From Runella zeae DSM 19591 (GTDB lineage Bacteria > Bacteroidota > Bacteroidia > Cytophagales > Spirosomataceae), in contig NZ_AUIF01000011.1 in NCBI RefSeq assembly GCF_000423565.1, positions 1 to 64,000 of the forward strand: 64,000 nt of DNA, in the 5' to 3' direction. This document shows, one piece after another, positions 62,805 to 64,000 of this stretch. A program made the translations under genes and the position numbers. The notes below the pieces were generated by a model, which was not told where the DNA came from, ran no database searches, and saw only the letters and a program-made list of their open reading frames with translations. The stretch's first letter is position 1; each line of letters begins with the position of its first letter.

Positions 62805-62821
62805 CTGGCACACATTTGTAC
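62805..62821 (+). promoter_or_regulatory. Sigma-54-like promoter of the second PadR gene
   Basis: CTGGCACACATTTGTAC: a perfect -24 half CTGGCAC, with TTTGT one base closer than standard. Predicted start near 62832, 18 bases before ATG 62850. Confidence 0.5.
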
Positions 62822-62849
62822 GATAAAATATAAACTAATCATTACGCCC

Positions 62850-63188
62850 ATGCGTCGGACTTATCTGGGAGAATTTGAGGAAGTCGTTTTGCTGATGGTA
62901 GCCATTCTCGATGGAGAGGCGTATGGCGTCACGGTCAGTCAGGCGTTGGAAGAGCACACGGGGCGGGTGGTGACGTTTGGTACGGTTCACAATACACTCA
63001 TTCGATTGGAAGAAAAAGGCTTTGTCAGCTCCGAACTCGGTGGCGCAACCAATGAACGCGGCGGGCGGCGGAAACGCCTTTTTCACGTAACGGCGCTGGG
63101 AAATCGTGCTTTGCAGGAAATCCAACAACTGCGCCAACAACTTTGGCAACTCCTACCACCGACTAAATTGCAATTGAACAGCCTATGA
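62850..63188 (+). CDS. PadR-family transcriptional regulator (second copy)
   Basis: A 112-residue PadR paralogue of 56655-56993. EFEEVVLLMVAILDGEAYGV is the N-terminal helix, TFGTVHNTLIRLEEKGFVSS the recognition helix, then ERGGRRKRLFHVT in the wing. ATG 62850 is chosen because it aligns with the first copy and lies just after the sigma-54-like element; a longer frame from 62514 is translated tandem repeat. Its stop overlaps the next ATG (ATGA), so translation is coupled to permease 14. Confidence 0.9.
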   Translation: MRRTYLGEFEEVVLLMVAILDGEAYGVTVSQALEEHTGRVVTFGTVHNTLIRLEEKGFVSSELGGATNERGGRRKRLFHVTALGNRALQEIQQLRQQLWQLLPPTKLQLNSL

Positions 63189-64000
63189 AAACCACTGAAT
63201 TTCATCCGCCTAGGTGGGCTAACCGCGTCTTGAGGTGGTTTCACCCCGAAGATACCCTCGAAGAAGTAGAAGGTGATTTGGATGAATTATACGCCTACTG
63301 GTACGAGCATGCAGGCAAACGCCAAGCCACGTGGCGTTATTTGCTTAATGTCGCATCGGTATTGCCTCCCTTTGTCCGTCGTCGCGAGAAAAAACAAGCT
63401 TATAATAACCCTTTTTTAATTCAGCCATCTATGTTACGCAATTATTTCAAAATCGCCTTTCGTACCTTGGCACACAACAAGGTGTATTCAGTGATCAATG
63501 TCATTGGGTTGAGTATTGGTTTGGCGGCGGCCATGCTGATTATGCTCTATACCAAAGACGAGGTCAGTTTTGATCAGTTTCATTCCAACAACCCCCACAT
63601 CTATCGCATTACGAGCAAACAGTTTACGCCTGCGGGGGTTTTTCAATCGTACAATACCCATACGGGGTACTTACAAGGGCCAAAGTTTGCAGCGGGTGTT
63701 CCCGAAATTAAATCATTTGTGCGTTATAAAAGCGACCGAAACGACATCAAAACAGGAACAGAGATCAAAAGTTTTGAATCTTTTTGGGCTGATAGTAGTT
63801 TCTTTTCCGTTTTTTCCTTTCCGCTCGTAAGTGGTAATCCCGCCACGGCCTTAAAGGAACCGAAGTCAGTGGTGCTTTCGGAAGAAATGGCCGAAAAACA
63901 GTTTGGAACCACCAACGCTTTAGGAAAAACCCTGTTAGTAAGAAATTCGTACGGGGAGTCTAACGAATTTGAGCCCTATACCGTTACAGGTATTGCCAAA
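63185..64000 (+). CDS. Prefix-domain MacB/FtsX permease 14 (runs off the window)
   Basis: The first 272 codons are open to the right edge with no stop. Residues 1-82 are a prefix module (PPRWANRVLRWFHPEDTLEE, VEGDLDELYAYW), more diverged than in permeases 12 and 13. The body starts at Met83 (MLRNYFKIAFRTLAHNK), TM1 is INVIGLSIGLAAAMLIMLYT, and the first periplasmic domain follows. Overlap with the second PadR gene by 4 bases shows the tightest PadR-permease coupling here. The C-terminal two thirds lie outside. Confidence 0.9.
   Translation, partial: MKTTEFHPPRWANRVLRWFHPEDTLEEVEGDLDELYAYWYEHAGKRQATWRYLLNVASVLPPFVRRREKKQAYNNPFLIQPSMLRNYFKIAFRTLAHNKVYSVINVIGLSIGLAAAMLIMLYTKDEVSFDQFHSNNPHIYRITSKQFTPAGVFQSYNTHTGYLQGPKFAAGVPEIKSFVRYKSDRNDIKTGTEIKSFESFWADSSFFSVFSFPLVSGNPATALKEPKSVVLSEEMAEKQFGTTNALGKTLLVRNSYGESNEFEPYTVTGIAK

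Noticed and set aside
62514-62849. Long open frame leading into the second PadR gene, encoding repeated RWRRCNAVETLQ-like units
   Set aside because: It is translated tandem array R13b; the 19-bp unit simply lacks stops in this frame. The PadR start at 62850 matches its paralogue.

Overview
The window looks like a chromosomal segment of a Bacteroidota member, most likely order Cytophagales (Runella/Spirosoma/Dyadobacter-like). The lineage is inferred from a TonB-dependent receptor paired with a DUF4249 lipoprotein, DUF4097 proteins next to ECF sigma factors, long two-repeat MacB/FtsX permeases, A/T-rich leaders without clear Shine-Dalgarno sequences, and the general protein flavour. No rRNA or tRNA gene was found and no database was searched.

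Region 1 (about 1-15100) is ordinary core and metabolic sequence: a possible transposase tail at the left edge, an MDR-type oxidoreductase, the TonB receptor/DUF4249 pair, dihydroorotase, a small secreted protein, PnuC, glycogen branching enzyme, an acyl carrier protein, TadA, Fe/Mn superoxide dismutase, ClpX, an alpha/beta hydrolase, a TerC-like membrane protein and a DUF952 protein. Several intrinsic terminators separate these units.

Region 2 (15110-27954) starts with a histidine kinase and NtrC-type sigma-54 activator. Divergent from them runs an adaptor (HlyD/MacA-like), one LolD/MacB-like ATPase and three long FtsX-type permeases.

Region 3 (28152-34449) is a mirror-image pair of modules, each ECF sigma factor, HEAT-repeat membrane protein (anti-sigma-like), DUF4097 protein, DUF4097 protein, transcribed away from a shared centre. 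A serine hydrolase with a TPR-like tail follows.

Region 4 (36223-64000) holds eleven more permeases, the last running off the window. Three carry an N-terminal permease prefix domain and are associated with two PadR regulators. The window therefore has 14 permeases but only one visible ATPase and one adaptor.

The main finding is regulatory. Six places in regions 2 and 4 carry two tandem 18-bp inverted repeats (consensus YTGTCC-N6-GGACAW, starts 20-22 bp apart), followed by a sigma-54-like -24/-12 element. In five of six the distance from the centre of the second repeat to the -24 GG is 63-64 bp; in the sixth it is 74 bp, about one helical turn more. One lies between the activator gene and the adaptor; the others precede permeases at 36223, 38956 and 44098 and PadR genes at 56655 and 62850. 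I infer that the kinase/activator pair controls a dispersed sigma-54 regulon of permeases and PadR repressors. Most gaps between permeases lacking this element are filled instead by a family of GTTGCA-centred palindromes whose arms covary, some expanded into tandem arrays.
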